From assembly GCF_029227915.1 (NCBI RefSeq), contig NC_079883.1, forward strand, positions 6,572,001-6,636,000: a DNA stretch of 64,000 bases. The letters are read 5' to 3'. The position numbers were made by a program, and so were the translations under genes. Within the stretch, counting starts at the first letter, position 1; each line of letters starts with the position of its first letter. Positions 13,743 to 25,669 of this stretch are shown here, piece after piece. Source of the DNA: Hydractinia symbiolongicarpus (lineage: Eukaryota; Cnidaria; Hydrozoa; Anthoathecata; Hydractiniidae). Under the pieces are notes generated by a model, which ran no database searches, was not told the origin of the DNA, and worked only from the letters and a program-made list of their open reading frames with translations.

Positions 13743-14033
13743 CTAAGTGTTTAAGATAAAAAAGGATAATAAATTATTATGTTACCACAATGCAATTGTA
13801 GAACTCTTTAAGTTTTCGTCAACAACAACAACTTTAAAGAATAACCCACTACATTGAAATTTCTAGTTTCCTACATATTGTCCCATTGTAAAGCAACTGT
13901 TAATATCTTTTTGACATAAAGACTTGATTTAATGTAATAACTTTATGTATATTTCTTGCACATTTAAAAAATTATTGCATCTCATAGCGCACACATGTTG
14001 TGAGTCACCATGCCTGGTTATTTATTAGTCTTG

Positions 14034-14206
14034 CATGCTTTTATTTGGTCCGAAAAGCCCTTGATTGCTTTCATTTAGTCCGAAAAGCCCTTGATTGTTT
14101 TATTTGGTCCGAAAAGCCCTTGATTGTTTTATTTGGTCCGAAAAGCCCTTGATTGCTTTCGTCTGATCCGAAAAAACCCTCCTGAATGCTTTCGTTTGGT
14201 CCGAAA
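14034..14206. repeat. Minisatellite, about 31–34-bp unit, five to six copies
   Basis: Repeated units share gtccgaaaagcccttgattg, followed by a T-rich tttatttg segment. The middle copies are nearly identical; the last one or two (from about 14160) are diverged (gatccgaaaaaaccctcc). No open frame or gene association is evident. Confidence 0.85.
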
Positions 14207-15517
14207 CATAAAATTACACGTCATCGCTTACAAAAAAGGCATGCTGTGCCACACTTTGAATACCGTACATATAGGACGAAGTCGTCAGTTTTTTTATAAA
14301 CCAATCAGGATACGCTATTTTGGCAAACCAGCCAATTAAATAGCATGAAAATCGATCACAATTCAGTCGTTTTTTGCCGTGTCTACCAACTCAGTCACAG
14401 AAAAAAAAGGTACATAAAGTAAATTTTAACAGTCGCAGCGCCGAGGGTCCACGATACCCTAATGTTTTTTAACCCTGTGGCAAAATTTATGTCAGTCGCG
14501 TGACAGACTTACACTTACAAGATATTTTTGAGACAATGAAAGTCCAATATACAGAACTACCTGACTTACTAAAGATACTGAAACAAACATTAAAAATGAA
14601 TTGGCATTAAAAATTACAACACAAGAAATGCAAAACATTAACCTAGAGCCTATACAAAATACAGATAAAAACAGACTAACAAGAACAGCGAAAACATACC
14701 GATTTAACTAATTTACTATACTAGAAATTAAAAAATATAAATACAGGTCGACTTTATGCCAGACAACCCTGCGATAGACAATGAGAAGAGGAGATTGGAT
14801 CACTACATACACAAACCGACCACAGACATTGACCATGCTTTTTTTGATTTCTTCAATTTTATTAATTTAAAACTAAAATGTTACTTAATTTCCCATGTTT
14901 GACCCTTAAATGTCTTTTACTGAAAAGACTTTTTGAGTTTTGGACTATTGTTAATGCCCTAAATCATGTAAAGCTACCAAAAATCACTAAAATTCAAAAA
15001 TGTTCTGACCCCTTGGGTTAATGAAAATTTTCGTTAAAAGTTGTGATTTTATTGCCATGAGATATGACCTTTTTATAAGAAAGTGACATGAGATTTATTT
15101 TTACAAAAAAACTTTGCAATGATACACTTTTTAAGGTGGTTATGAAGTTAGATTTTCATTAATATGTCTGCTTTTCACATTTTTAACGCAGATTACTTTA
15201 GGTCAGTTATATTTTTAACTTCAAAAGATCATGTGAAAAAAATATGCTATTAAAATGGGGTTGAAATGTAAATACAGTCATTGTTTTGTTGTTATTGTTG
15301 CTAAGGTTGTGTGTATTTGGTTTTCCTTGTTTTTTTGCAAGTTTTTTATTGTTTACACTAAAAAGTATCACATGATGACAATATCGATGTTTTATACTAA
15401 GTTCTTACGTGAATATTTTTATTTGGACACTGAAGCTGTTAATGGGAAGTGAAATTGGTAAGAATATTTTTGTTATTTTTGAACCAGTTTTTTAAAAACT
15501 TAAAACATTAAATCCTT

Positions 15518-15532
15518 GCTATTTTATTTTAG
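15518..15532 (+). promoter_or_regulatory. Acceptor-like site before the first ATG
   Basis: Pyrimidine-rich gctattttattttag ends in AG at 15531–15532, ten bases before ATG 15543. It mirrors the site before the paralogue and may be a 5' UTR-intron or trans-splice acceptor. Confidence 0.4.
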
Positions 15533-15542
15533 TGATTCGGCT

Positions 15543-18500
15543 ATGATGTATGTGAAGAGCATTTTCACCATAGCATTAATTATACTAACATCAGGTAGTT
15601 TATCTTTCATTTCATTCCCTATTTTTTGTATTAATATTTTTTTAACTTCTGCTATCTTATTATATGCTGAAATGCAGAATAAGTGTTTAAAAAAGTATCA
15701 ACATAAAATGTTAATGCAAAGTTGAAAATGTTGTTTAATTTATATTCTTCTAAACTAAAACATATTATTTACTACTATTTAGGTACAGCGCTAGGTAAAA
15801 AATGGTATGCGAACAACACTGGCACTGGAAACATCTGCAGCCATACGCACCCATGCAACATTCATAACGCAACCATGAAAGCCAAGTCCAATGACAAAAT
15901 AATCATAATCAATAATAAAACTCCCTTGGTGATTAACAAAACAATCGTAGTCAATACTACAAATATCGTGTTGAATTGTAATAATAGTATGATAGAAAGT
16001 CACGAAAACATTTCAATTTTTACTTTCCATGTACCAGTTGGCATTCATTTAAAGAATTGCATTTTTAAAAATTTTTTCACCCTCCTACAATTTAATAATA
16101 ACAGTGAAGTAAACAATCAACTAAGAGTGTGTAATTGTTTGTTTATAAACTTCGCATATGCAATTAATATTACAGAAGGTTCATGGAATATAAATATAGC
16201 CAACAGTGCTTTTGAAGGTCACGTTTTTATTATTGTAAATTTTCAATTACCCACCAACTTGTCCCAACCATTTATCAATAATAATCAGTCATGTACCAAT
16301 CATAGGCAAATACTTTATCATACCCAAATAATTAATTATACCCAAATAATTAATCATACCCTGCCTTTTGCATTAGTGTTAAAGACCGATAAGGTATGCG
16401 ATGTAACAATTCAAAATTGTAGATTTGAAGGCTTATCAAGTGCTCTGCACTGGAACAGTTCCTGTAAACACAAAAGTTCTCTGACTGTCACCAATTGTAA
16501 TTTTACAGGTAATAAGCTTTCATTGAATGAAACCGTGTTCATTTCAGGAAATGTTTATGTACAAATATCAGGTACCGAGTTTAAAAATAACATTGGGGAA
16601 AAAGGCGGTGCATTAAGGATAGAGAAGAACTCAGAAAATGTAACTATCGACAAATGTTGGTTTCGTTATAACTCAGCAGCAGTTATGGGTGGAGCTTGTT
16701 ACTTTGATTCCGATGTCACAATAAAAGATAGTCATTTTATATACAATGTTGTTGACACGTCTTTGGAGACAGACATTGCACAGACGTCATCAAACGATGG
16801 TGGTGCTGTCTACAACATTGGCAACCTTACACTTCTGAATTCTGATTTTATCAACAACACTGCTCCTGCTTTTGGAGGAGCCGTCTACCACTCTGCAACA
16901 AAAGACAATACATTATTAAAGATAGTAAATAGTAGCATAACTGGACCTTCTGCTGATCTAAATTTATCTTATGTTGGAGGTTTGATGTATGCAAATGCTT
17001 TAATTGATGTGAACGGTCTTGAACTGGTTGCTAAAACAGCTATGAATTATGGATCATTGTTTTATTACTATAATGTTGTGCATAAAAGTGATGAACTTCG
17101 CAGTAAAACGCATTTAAATTTAAATATGACATGCCCAATTAATTACAGATTACAGAATCGAACAGTAAAAAACGGCAAGCATTCTGATTCGCTTATATAT
17201 TTTTGTTCTGTTTGTGAAATAGGAACGTACAATCTTTCCAATTCCTTTAATTCTTTTACGGATAATGAATCTCATAAAAACAGCAAGAATATTACATGTG
17301 GAAACTGTCCAATAGGAGGGGTGTGTAATCATGGCATAAAAAGCCGTGATAATTTTTGGGGGAGTGTAACTGGAAGCCAAACCGTAAATTTTATTTCTTG
17401 TCCTTCAGGCTATTGTTGTACGAACGGCACTTGCACATCATACAACACTTGTGCACCCAACAGAACTGGTTACCTTTGTGGTAATTGTAGTAAAAACCAC
17501 ACAGAAAGCATATATTCTTCAGATTGCTTAAAAAATGATGACTGCAAGCCTTACGTCTATTGGATTATATGCTTCCTTACCGCATTTTGTTACGTTTTTG
17601 TTTTGTTGTATTTCAAAGAAATTGTTCATTTTTTTAATTACTTACTGAAAGATTCCTTAAATATTCCCACGAAACATCTTTTGTTTAAAATATTTCGTGC
17701 GGAAGAGAAGGAGGAAAATGTTGTGTTGTTACAAAATTGTACAAGTGGGGATCAAGCAACGCCTGCTGTCAAAGCTAACAGTACGTCGACTACTGGATTT
17801 TTAAAAGTAATCATTTTCTTTTATCAAGTGGAACTTCTATTAAATATCAATGCATCTTCAAAAAATGATTACAATTTATTTAAAAAATTTAGTGTTGTGG
17901 AGAAGATTATAGCATATGTGGGTTCCTTCAAATCATTTTCGCCTATGTGTCCTTACGAAGGAATGAACGCTGTTGGGAAAGAATTCATCAAAATGTTGTT
18001 TATCGGAATTATTTTTCTGATCATTGGTTGTGGCTTTGCTCTCCTTTCACTGCGAAAGTATTTAATGAAAGGAAAGAACCGTCAAGATTATGGTGATGAT
18101 TGCCATGCTCCGCTTTTGCCTTTAAATAAGCTATCATTCAAACTGCGATTAAAGTGTGGATTTCTACAAATGATCTTACTTTGTTTTCTTCCAGCTGTCA
18201 CAATTATGTTCCAACTGCTTCATTGTGTCCATATTTTTAAACAAATCAGCAACTACACAGATATTAAGAAAATCAACAACTACACAGATATTGAGAAAAG
18301 CAACAACTATACAGATTTTAAGAAGATCAGCACCATTAAAAAAACACTATCGCTTTACATTTGTGCACATTATGATTGCTTCACAGGACAGACATGGTGG
18401 CAGCTAGTGATTATTATTTTGTTAGTCATATGGGTTTTCCCATTTTGTTTCACATTGTATTGGAATATCAGATATTTGGAGGAGAGTAAAATTGGACCCA

Positions 18501-19057
18501 ATGAGTTTCTGCAACGTATTTTATTTCCATTACGGACCGTGTTTTACCAAATAAAATCTAACAGAGCAAAACATGTGCCCAAACTTTCTGAAGAGGAGGT
18601 AGAGGAAGCGAAACATTTGCTGCATACATTTATCGCTCCTTATCGTGCCGAGAAAAGTTATTGGGAAGTTGTTGTTATTATGAGAAGGATGGTGCTATCA
18701 ATTGTATATGTTTATGGTATAAACCCAGTTGAGAGATTATATCTCATTATATTGATCCTAAGTATTATTTTGCTTGATCATTTGAGAACTAAACCATACA
18801 AAGGAAAAGTTTTGAATTGGTTGGAAACTATATCACTGGTTATATTGATATGTTTTGCAGCTATAAATATATTTTGGGCAGAAAGTTACCTTTTGGCAGC
18901 AAGAAAGGAAAACTTTCTGGGTCCTCTTTTTATATACATGGAAGTCATTATTTTGTCGCTACCAGCCATCTTGTTTGGTTTGTTTTTAACATTTATAATT
19001 GTAACAAAATTATTTTTTGCATGTTCACGTTGTTGTAGAAAATTTAAAACAACCTAA
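15543..19057 (+). CDS. Beta-helix / cysteine-rich / multi-span membrane protein, copy 2
   Basis: Coding sequence join(15543..15594, 15783..19057), 1108 residues. The small exon encodes a signal peptide (MMYVKSIFTIALIILTS) and ends at a phase-1 donor (TCAG/gtagtt); the large exon follows acceptor tactactatttag in the same phase. This is exactly the organisation of the paralogue at 1.9 kb. Order: beta-helix with GGALRIE and GGAVYN turns (about 20–470), cysteine-rich segment (CSVCEIGTY, CGNCPIGGVCN, YLCGNC) to about 600, then about eight membrane spans and the PYKGK / NWLETISL motif. Two coding microrepeats set it apart: TQIIN units at about 16315–16362 and a 9-residue NYTDIKKIN-type repeat at 18251–18331 in a loop between spans. 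The first intracellular loop carries ENVVLL, resembling an acidic dileucine sorting signal. Function unknown. Confidence 0.85.
18251..18331 (+). repeat. In-frame 27-bp tandem repeat, three copies
   Basis: Codes NYTDIKKIN, NYTDIEKSN and NYTDFKKIS. Each unit has an N-Y-T glycosylation sequon. It lies between two membrane spans of copy 2 and is absent from copy 1. Confidence 0.9.
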
Positions 19058-20497
19058 TTTGAAACAAACATTTTTACTTCTTAAAGTTTATTTTTAATTC
19101 ATTGTTGATAAGCCTGAGTTTTAAAAACAACTTGGTCAGGCGAGTTAGCATTGTCAAGAACTTCCTGAGTACCGACTACTTTATAATATTTTCCTTTAAA
19201 ACGTACGGTGACAATTGTTGAATATTTTTTAATATCTTTTTATCTTTGTAATTTGGAACAAAGAGTTTGTTTGTTTGTTGATATTAGGTTGGAAGAATTT
19301 ATTGTTTCTTTCTTTCTTTCTGATAATTTGTTTTATATTAAAAATATGTTTGATCTATAATTTTACGAACTAAAGTTAACATAATTCACATATTTTAAGT
19401 TACTTATTTTCGCCTTCGTAGTGCGTTTTAAGGTTCGTAAGTTCTCCTCCCTACCCAGACACATCTAAATTTGAAATTAACAACCACCAATCCGCAGTTA
19501 GTTTTCTAAAACAAACCTTGAATTTCGATTTTAATTCCACTACAGATTACCACTTTTGAAAATCTATTCTATCGAAGGTGAAAAAAAATGATACCACTAG
19601 TGAAATTGATTTTTGTGTATAACGATATCACGATACGTTATGCTAAATGGATGTAATTTTGAAATGAAATACATATCTATAATATGGTTTATATCGCTTG
19701 TATTTACTATTGTGCTACCGTAACAAAAAACGAATTTTCGCGGAAATTAAATTTTGCGGGTTTTACGATTACAATCCCTACAATCGGCGAAATTAAATTC
19801 CGCCAAAAAATGTTTCAGCCAACCGCAAAATTTAACATCTTAAAACTTAGCGCTATGTTTTTTTTTTGTTTTTTTACAATGCTTGCTTATTTCTGCGCTT
19901 CTTCTCATTGCCATTACTGCTTTACTATAAACACCAACAACAACGTGTGGTGGAGGGCGCGTTAATTTTCTTTGTGTATTTATGCTTGTTTCACACGAAA
20001 CGTAAAAATTTTGTAAACTTTTTTATACTAGCCATAGTTACCACTAATGCGCCCCGAATTACTAATAACGATTTCAAACATTCAAATTTAGAACGGGATT
20101 TAAAATTAAAATGGAAAATGGTGGACGTTTGAAATCTATAAAAACTGCAGTGTTAGAACTTATTATTTTCGTTATTTTCACATTTGGCTAAGGCTCTATC
20201 TATAAAGTTAGATCTTGATTAAATATATGTACACTTTAAACGCCTCTAGCCTTCTTGTTGTGTAATTTCACGTAATCATTGCTTTTGATTTTTGGTTAAA
20301 ATTTGTTCAAAAGACTTCCGCATACATTTTTGACTTATCAAATCTCCAAAAATTCTTGTGCTGTAATAACAAATTGTGTCTGAAAGCTATTCTGCTGAAA
20401 CATTTTCCGCCAAATATGACGAATATGATAGAAATGCAGTACGGAATTGCATAGAGGCTTGTGAATAAGCTTATTGCCCAGGGGAAAATTTTTAAAT

Positions 20498-20595
20498 AAG
20501 AAGCCCTGCGACTTGAAGATTTCCGTCATTAGCCTAAAAGATTCTGAAATTTGAAGTAGACTTTAAAACGGAGAACAATGGGGTATATAAACACA
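20498..20595. repeat. Dispersed repeat, related to 23853–23940
   Basis: Begins aagaagccctgcgacttgaa and is visibly related along about 90 bp to the sequence at 23853, which begins aagaagccctgtggcttaaa. The second copy lies in the left part of the YqaJ element. Origin unknown. Confidence 0.5.
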
Positions 20596-22710
20596 TCATA
20601 AGTATCCTAATTCTCAATTATTATTGGTAAAATACAACTTGATAAATAAAAAATAATTTTTTTTTACATATATATAGTATATATTCTAAAACAATAGTTA
20701 AAACTTTAACTGGATTTTTTTATAACTGATCTCGAAAATTCCAGGATGCAGGATTGCTATGTATGAACTTCACGATTCGAATATATATAATAACTTCTGA
20801 ACAATTTCAATTTCAATGAATTATTACTCTGTTAAGTTACCAATAAAATCCTTAAAAATTTCTCTCGTTGAAGATTTTTCGAAACTGCTGATGGTGCATG
20901 GTTTCATAACAAATGATCTGAAAAAGAAAGTATATTTAAAATTGAGAAAGAAGAATACAATTTTACCAGAACTGAATTAATACTAGGTTGTTTAATTATT
21001 GTCTACTTATCTGATTTAAAGTTAGAATTTATTAAAAAATACAAATCAATGCCATGTGATACACAAAAGGTATACTATATAAATAAAAATATATATATAA
21101 ATTTAGTCAAGCTGGCTTTGATATCATTGTTAAACAAGTATAATATTAAGCAGGCGATACAAGATTTTCAAACCTGTGGACAATACAGGACTTATTTTGT
21201 TGAAATCGATTTATTGAATTTTACAAATTTGATTGTTTATTATCGAGGAAATTGATTGGTCATTGTTTTCGAATTGAATTGAACAAGTTGATACAAAAAA
21301 GGGTAGACACTCAATAAATTTGTCAGATTTGATAAATCAACAACATTATTTATAATTTCAAGAAAAAACATAAAAAAGGGAAGAAAACAAAGAAACCTGT
21401 AACATACTGTGGGTAGCGTCTAGTTGTACTGCAAGGGCTAACTATGTTATGTTATTGGTTAATTTATCAGTTCAACTTGACTGTTCCGTGCAATGAACAA
21501 CAATATTTTTTCATGATTCAACAAATATCTTTTTATATATATTCATGCGGTCGGATTCGTGTCAACCAATCACGGGCAGCCATTATGAAATGGGGTACAA
21601 ATGCCGTAATTAATGTTTTTGTGGTGAAGTCTTTATAAAATACAATACTGGATTTTTCAAGGAATTCTTTTTTTTTTAGTCAAATCTTTAATATGTTTTA
21701 GATACTGCTTAATTTTTGCCATTTTGCGACATTTTAACGACGTTTTACTTGTAAATTCTGTTTAAGTAAGGTTGCTACTTTGAAGGTTTGACCGTGAAAA
21801 GTCCACTTTGTTCTCCATCGGATAGCAACGAAGGAGAACATTCTGACAGCAAGAATACATGATAGCAGCCTCACAAAGGTTCCTTTAGAAGTTATTTTAC
21901 TCACCCAAAACGCCTATACTTTTTACGGTGTATGTGGCTTATCAGCACCCTCGTTGATAAAATTACACAGGGCAGGATAAAAGTTTTTTGTTCCTTCTGA
22001 AAAAAGGGACTCTAATGAAAGCACTATTTTGTGCAGTTCTAGCTTGATAGCTGTAGTACAAGTGAGAGTAGTTTTACGACTATTAACTTATAAAATGCAA
22101 GAATTTAAAAATAAGTATTTAGCTCCCTAGCTACATCATTAAAGCTATTACGACAAGCCAGACCATCGGGAAGGGAAGACCAACAAAATGCAAGCAGTTT
22201 TAGTCATGGCCATACACGGAATGTTCTGTTCTTGATTGACTTTAAATTGTGATGCATTTATAAATTGCGGCCTTTGGATCAACGCCATAAACCGTTCTGA
22301 GTTAAATTTCATATAAAATATAAGTAATCCTTCTACTTACTGTTAACAAGTTTCGAAACAACTTGGACAAAGAAAAACAAACCTTTTCTTGAAGATAAAT
22401 TCACGTGGGCTGCAGTGACATTTAAGCATATTAAACGAGACAATATTACAAAGCTTTAAATTAACATAACAAAAGAATCTCGATTAATATTTTTTATGGC
22501 AGTCAAATCTTCAGAGACAACAAAGAAACCGAGACAAGATAAGTTTTGCTCGATCAGTGTTATTTTTGTCTTGATGGTACCAAACACACAGGTTGTGTTA
22601 TATCAAACCTAGGTTGGATGTTCGAGCCGAAGTTCCCCCGCGAAGTAAAGAGTGGAAAATTTTTTTGCCATACACAACACAAACACTATATACCCGCGGT
22701 CCACTAAATG

Positions 22711-22732
22711 TGCGCCCCTTCGGTGGGGCGCA
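22711..22732. repeat. GC-rich perfect hairpin
   Basis: The 8-bp arms TGCGCCCC and GGGGCGCA enclose a six-base ttcggt loop. It stands out in AT-rich surroundings. No function can be assigned. Confidence 0.7.
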
Positions 22733-23624
22733 ATAACAATCATTTTTCACCTCATCCCAAAGATCGTTCAATTACAGGGAAACTGCCCAAAAAATAGTTG
22801 AGGCATTGTCTACCTGGGTCGCACCATTAAAATTGTTTGTTATTTGACCAATTATTTGCAAAAAGTTGTTTAATTTCCGACCATATTTTCACTCTATGCA
22901 AAGTGTTTAGCAATTGTTTAAAATTTTGGAGCAGTTTGTCTAAAAAGTGCGAGCAACATTAGATGAACACTCTGACGCAATTGTCACCACAGCAATGTCA
23001 AAATGTTGACACAATGTTTTTTGTTTTTTCACATGTGGGAGTGAACTCCGATCCAACATTCCAAGATATCGAAATGTAAATATTTTTCAAAGTCTTGATC
23101 CGTCCGAAATTATGATTTGCGCATGCGCATGTTTATCTCTTGCTGAAAGTTTTTGTTACTTTCTGATATAATAAATATTATTGACTACAGAAAAAAGAAT
23201 TTAAAAGTCATGTTTAGGCTGGTAATGTAAACAAGAGCTTTGTGTTTTTTGTTTTTTTTGTAGCTAAAGAAAATAAACGGTAAATACGTGCGTATTGAAC
23301 TTTGTAATTACATTTTCCTACGTTATCGAAGTCAGAATGAATGATTTTTTTGGCATTCGCAAGTGAAAACGTGACATGAATACACCTTTCCCGAATTTCA
23401 TAAATTATAATAATTATGACGTCATCCAAATTTTTATAATGGTTCTGTGCTCTTCAAATAAGGATATCCAGATAGAATATTAAATTATCATGACAAAAAT
23501 AAAGTTTTTAGAGCAATATAAAATTCTGGTTGGATTTTATTTAGATTTGAAGAAAATAATTATTTTGAAAACGAGGCTATTCTTGGAAAGCCTGGCTATA
23601 CTAAGGGTTTAACTTTCAGTTCGG

Positions 23625-25669
23625 AATACACCTTTCCCGAATTCAAATTATCGATTACATCATCTACATGAAAACGAGGCTTTTCTTAATAAACTTTGTA
23701 AACATTAAAAAATACAGCTGGTGAGTTTTGTTTGTTTTTTCAAAGAAATGCAGGTTTTCAAGTGTTGATATTATTATGAAGATGTTTGTCCTGTGTAAAA
23801 ATAAAGTATGCACTTCGTAGTGGCGAGTTCTAGGCAGCAAGAAACATTAAACAAGAAGCCCTGTGGCTTAAAGATCTTCTCCACTAGCAATAATCTGAAC
23901 TTTGAAGAGGACTGAGTAATATGGGAAATATAATCACTGAATATTCTAAAATTTTAAAATTCAATTTTTGATTATTATTGTAACTGTAAATCATAGCTAA
24001 CTTAACTTACATAAACTTCATTTCTCTATAAGAACAATTTTAAAAGAAAAATAATAAACCTGAAAATTGAAATAAAAACAAAATAAGAACAATGTCAAGG
24101 CTGAAAATTTCTCTATTTTTTCTTTTTCTCTGAAAAACAGCTTGGAAAATATCTTTAAAGGTGGCAGCAATTTTTTTTTTACATAATCAGTTACGAAAGG
24201 TTATTTTCAGACCACATACTCTTATTTTTCCGTGGTGTATTATATTTTTTAGATCTTGGACATTTTATTTCTATGAGCCCATTTTTTTGTCCATCAGACT
24301 TGTCAGAAATTAATCCATTAGGACTTGCAGCCAACCAAAACAAATTAGGCTGAATAACAATGCCAGTTTCTCTCACATCAATGTCATGTTGGAGAGTGTG
24401 TTTCAAATAATTGGTATACAATCTCTCGCTTTTGATTCATACATCTTCCCATGTTTCAACGCTTCTTGCACTATTCGAGGCATTTCTTTAGTTCTCTTTG
24501 GGTGTAATATTTAATTGAGAAGGGATTGAAAGTTTTTTTACGAATGTGGATTGCATGCGCCTTGCTTGATATAATTCTATCTTTTCTTGAATAAAACCAT
24601 TCAAGGCAATTACTTCAAAAGCACAAGAATCACTTTTACCCAATCTCATTTGATCAAAAAACATAATTTCCTTGTATGTCAAGTTGCCCCAATCTCTTAG
24701 GATTAATACAGAATTAACATCAATTGTGTTTTGATATGTTTTGTTTAATTGTAAACAGTCGAGAATTTTATATTTGTGATAAACTTAATGTTATGTTCTA
24801 GTGGTAACAGCTGATGTGACAATGTAGATCCTATAACAAAGTTTCCATATATTGTGTTTTTTTTTCTTTTTCTTGTGCTGTCAATACAATGAGCAAAACC
24901 AAATCTTTTGTCTACCTACAACATATCTTCTTTCAGTTTTATTAACCTTGCATCTAGGTTGCAAAAACTACCATTAATTCGTGGATCATATAAGGTTGAA
25001 TGTATGCCTTTTTTATCAGCATTGCTTCGTACGGGACTGAGCATAACTGGGTCTTTGTAAGTTCTATTTTCACTAGGTAAACCTCACTGTCTGTTCTTGC
25101 TTGTGCACGAGATTTTTTCTGGAACCTTTCTTAACGCATATAATATAGTCTGCTAGTTCAAGTTACAGTGCCATTATACGATTACAATAGGAACTTTGTC
25201 CTGCAGGACATGTACACACAGCTGATATCATTGTACCGTTTATTTTGTCAAGACAAGCTTCAATATCTCGAAATTCTCTTTTCATACTTGCTTTGCATTT
25301 TGCTTTGGCATAAAATGAAAGTTTTATTGTTGCAGTGAAAATACTGTCAGCAGTAATATACCGCTCATCTTGAAATCCTCTGCCATGCTCCAAAGTTTTG
25401 ATTATCGCTACACCACTTTTTTTCCCACTATTTTGCCTATGAACTTCGAATTCTTTAATCGTAAACGGTGGCATTCCCTTCTTACTCTTTCTCCAGACTT
25501 TTTCTTTACTTACATTAAAGATTAAGTCTATATTTTCTTCAATATTGTCGAGCAAAATATCGCTTTAAACGTTGCTCCATGTTGTGAAGAACGCGAATAT
25601 GTTTACTAAGATTTGCCTCGTTTTCATGTATGCAAATTTTAGAGAATATAAATTCGGGAAAGGTGTATT
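23625..25669 (-). mobile_element. DNA transposon with about 64-bp inverted repeats and a SWIM/YqaJ gene
   Basis: Left end 23625–23688 and right end 25607–25669 are inverted copies: both begin aatacacctttcccgaatt and share catgaaaacgaggc further in. Related terminal motifs also lie outside (about 23381 and 25796), suggesting an earlier insertion of the same family around it. The minus strand carries a decayed gene with SWIM and YqaJ-like parts. The superfamily is not certain, and I could not define a target-site duplication. Confidence 0.6.
24191..25555 (-). pseudogene. Decayed SWIM zinc finger / YqaJ-like nuclease gene
   Basis: Reading right to left: MLDNIEENIDLIF begins at 25555; a SWIM-type motif (CTCPAGQSSYCN) is followed by a stop in place of Leu after RIMAL. 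The next segment, in a shifted frame (VPEKISC, then DPVM and TLYDPR), has a TGA where Trp is expected. Two C-terminal pieces follow: 24488–24682, and 24191–24421, which has the YqaJ-type WLAASPNGLI and GLIEIKCP motifs (nuclease acidic and Lys residues). Proteins joining SWIM and YqaJ-like domains are known from animal transposon-like genes. At least two nonsense changes and frameshifts show it is dead. Confidence 0.65.

Larger units (their letters stand above)
13319..15530. other. Spacer upstream of the second membrane-protein gene
   Basis: No recognisable gene. Contains a 26-bp tandem duplication (13691–13742) and a minisatellite (14034–14206). A few short open frames near 14.5–14.7 kb match no family I know. 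Confidence 0.5.
19058..23624. other. Spacer, no recognisable gene
   Basis: 3' flank of the membrane-protein gene and then AT-rich spacer. Short open frames near 19.7–20.1, 20.4, 21.1, 21.5 and 23.3 kb have no domain or splice support. Contains one copy of a dispersed repeat (20498) and a GC-rich hairpin (22711). A second copy of the terminal motif tacacctttcccgaatt of the next element sits at about 23381. Confidence 0.5.

Noticed and set aside
14034-14206. CRISPR-like array
   Set aside because: Units are directly adjacent minisatellite repeats without unique spacers, in a eukaryotic genome.
14785-14825. MRRGDWITTYT peptide resembling an HD-domain phosphohydrolase start
   Set aside because: Only about eleven residues match before the frame ends; probably chance.
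15722-15782. Start of the second membrane protein at a TTG codon or the ATG shortly after
   Set aside because: It is intronic; the exon at 15543–15594 joins in phase to 15783 and gives a better leader.
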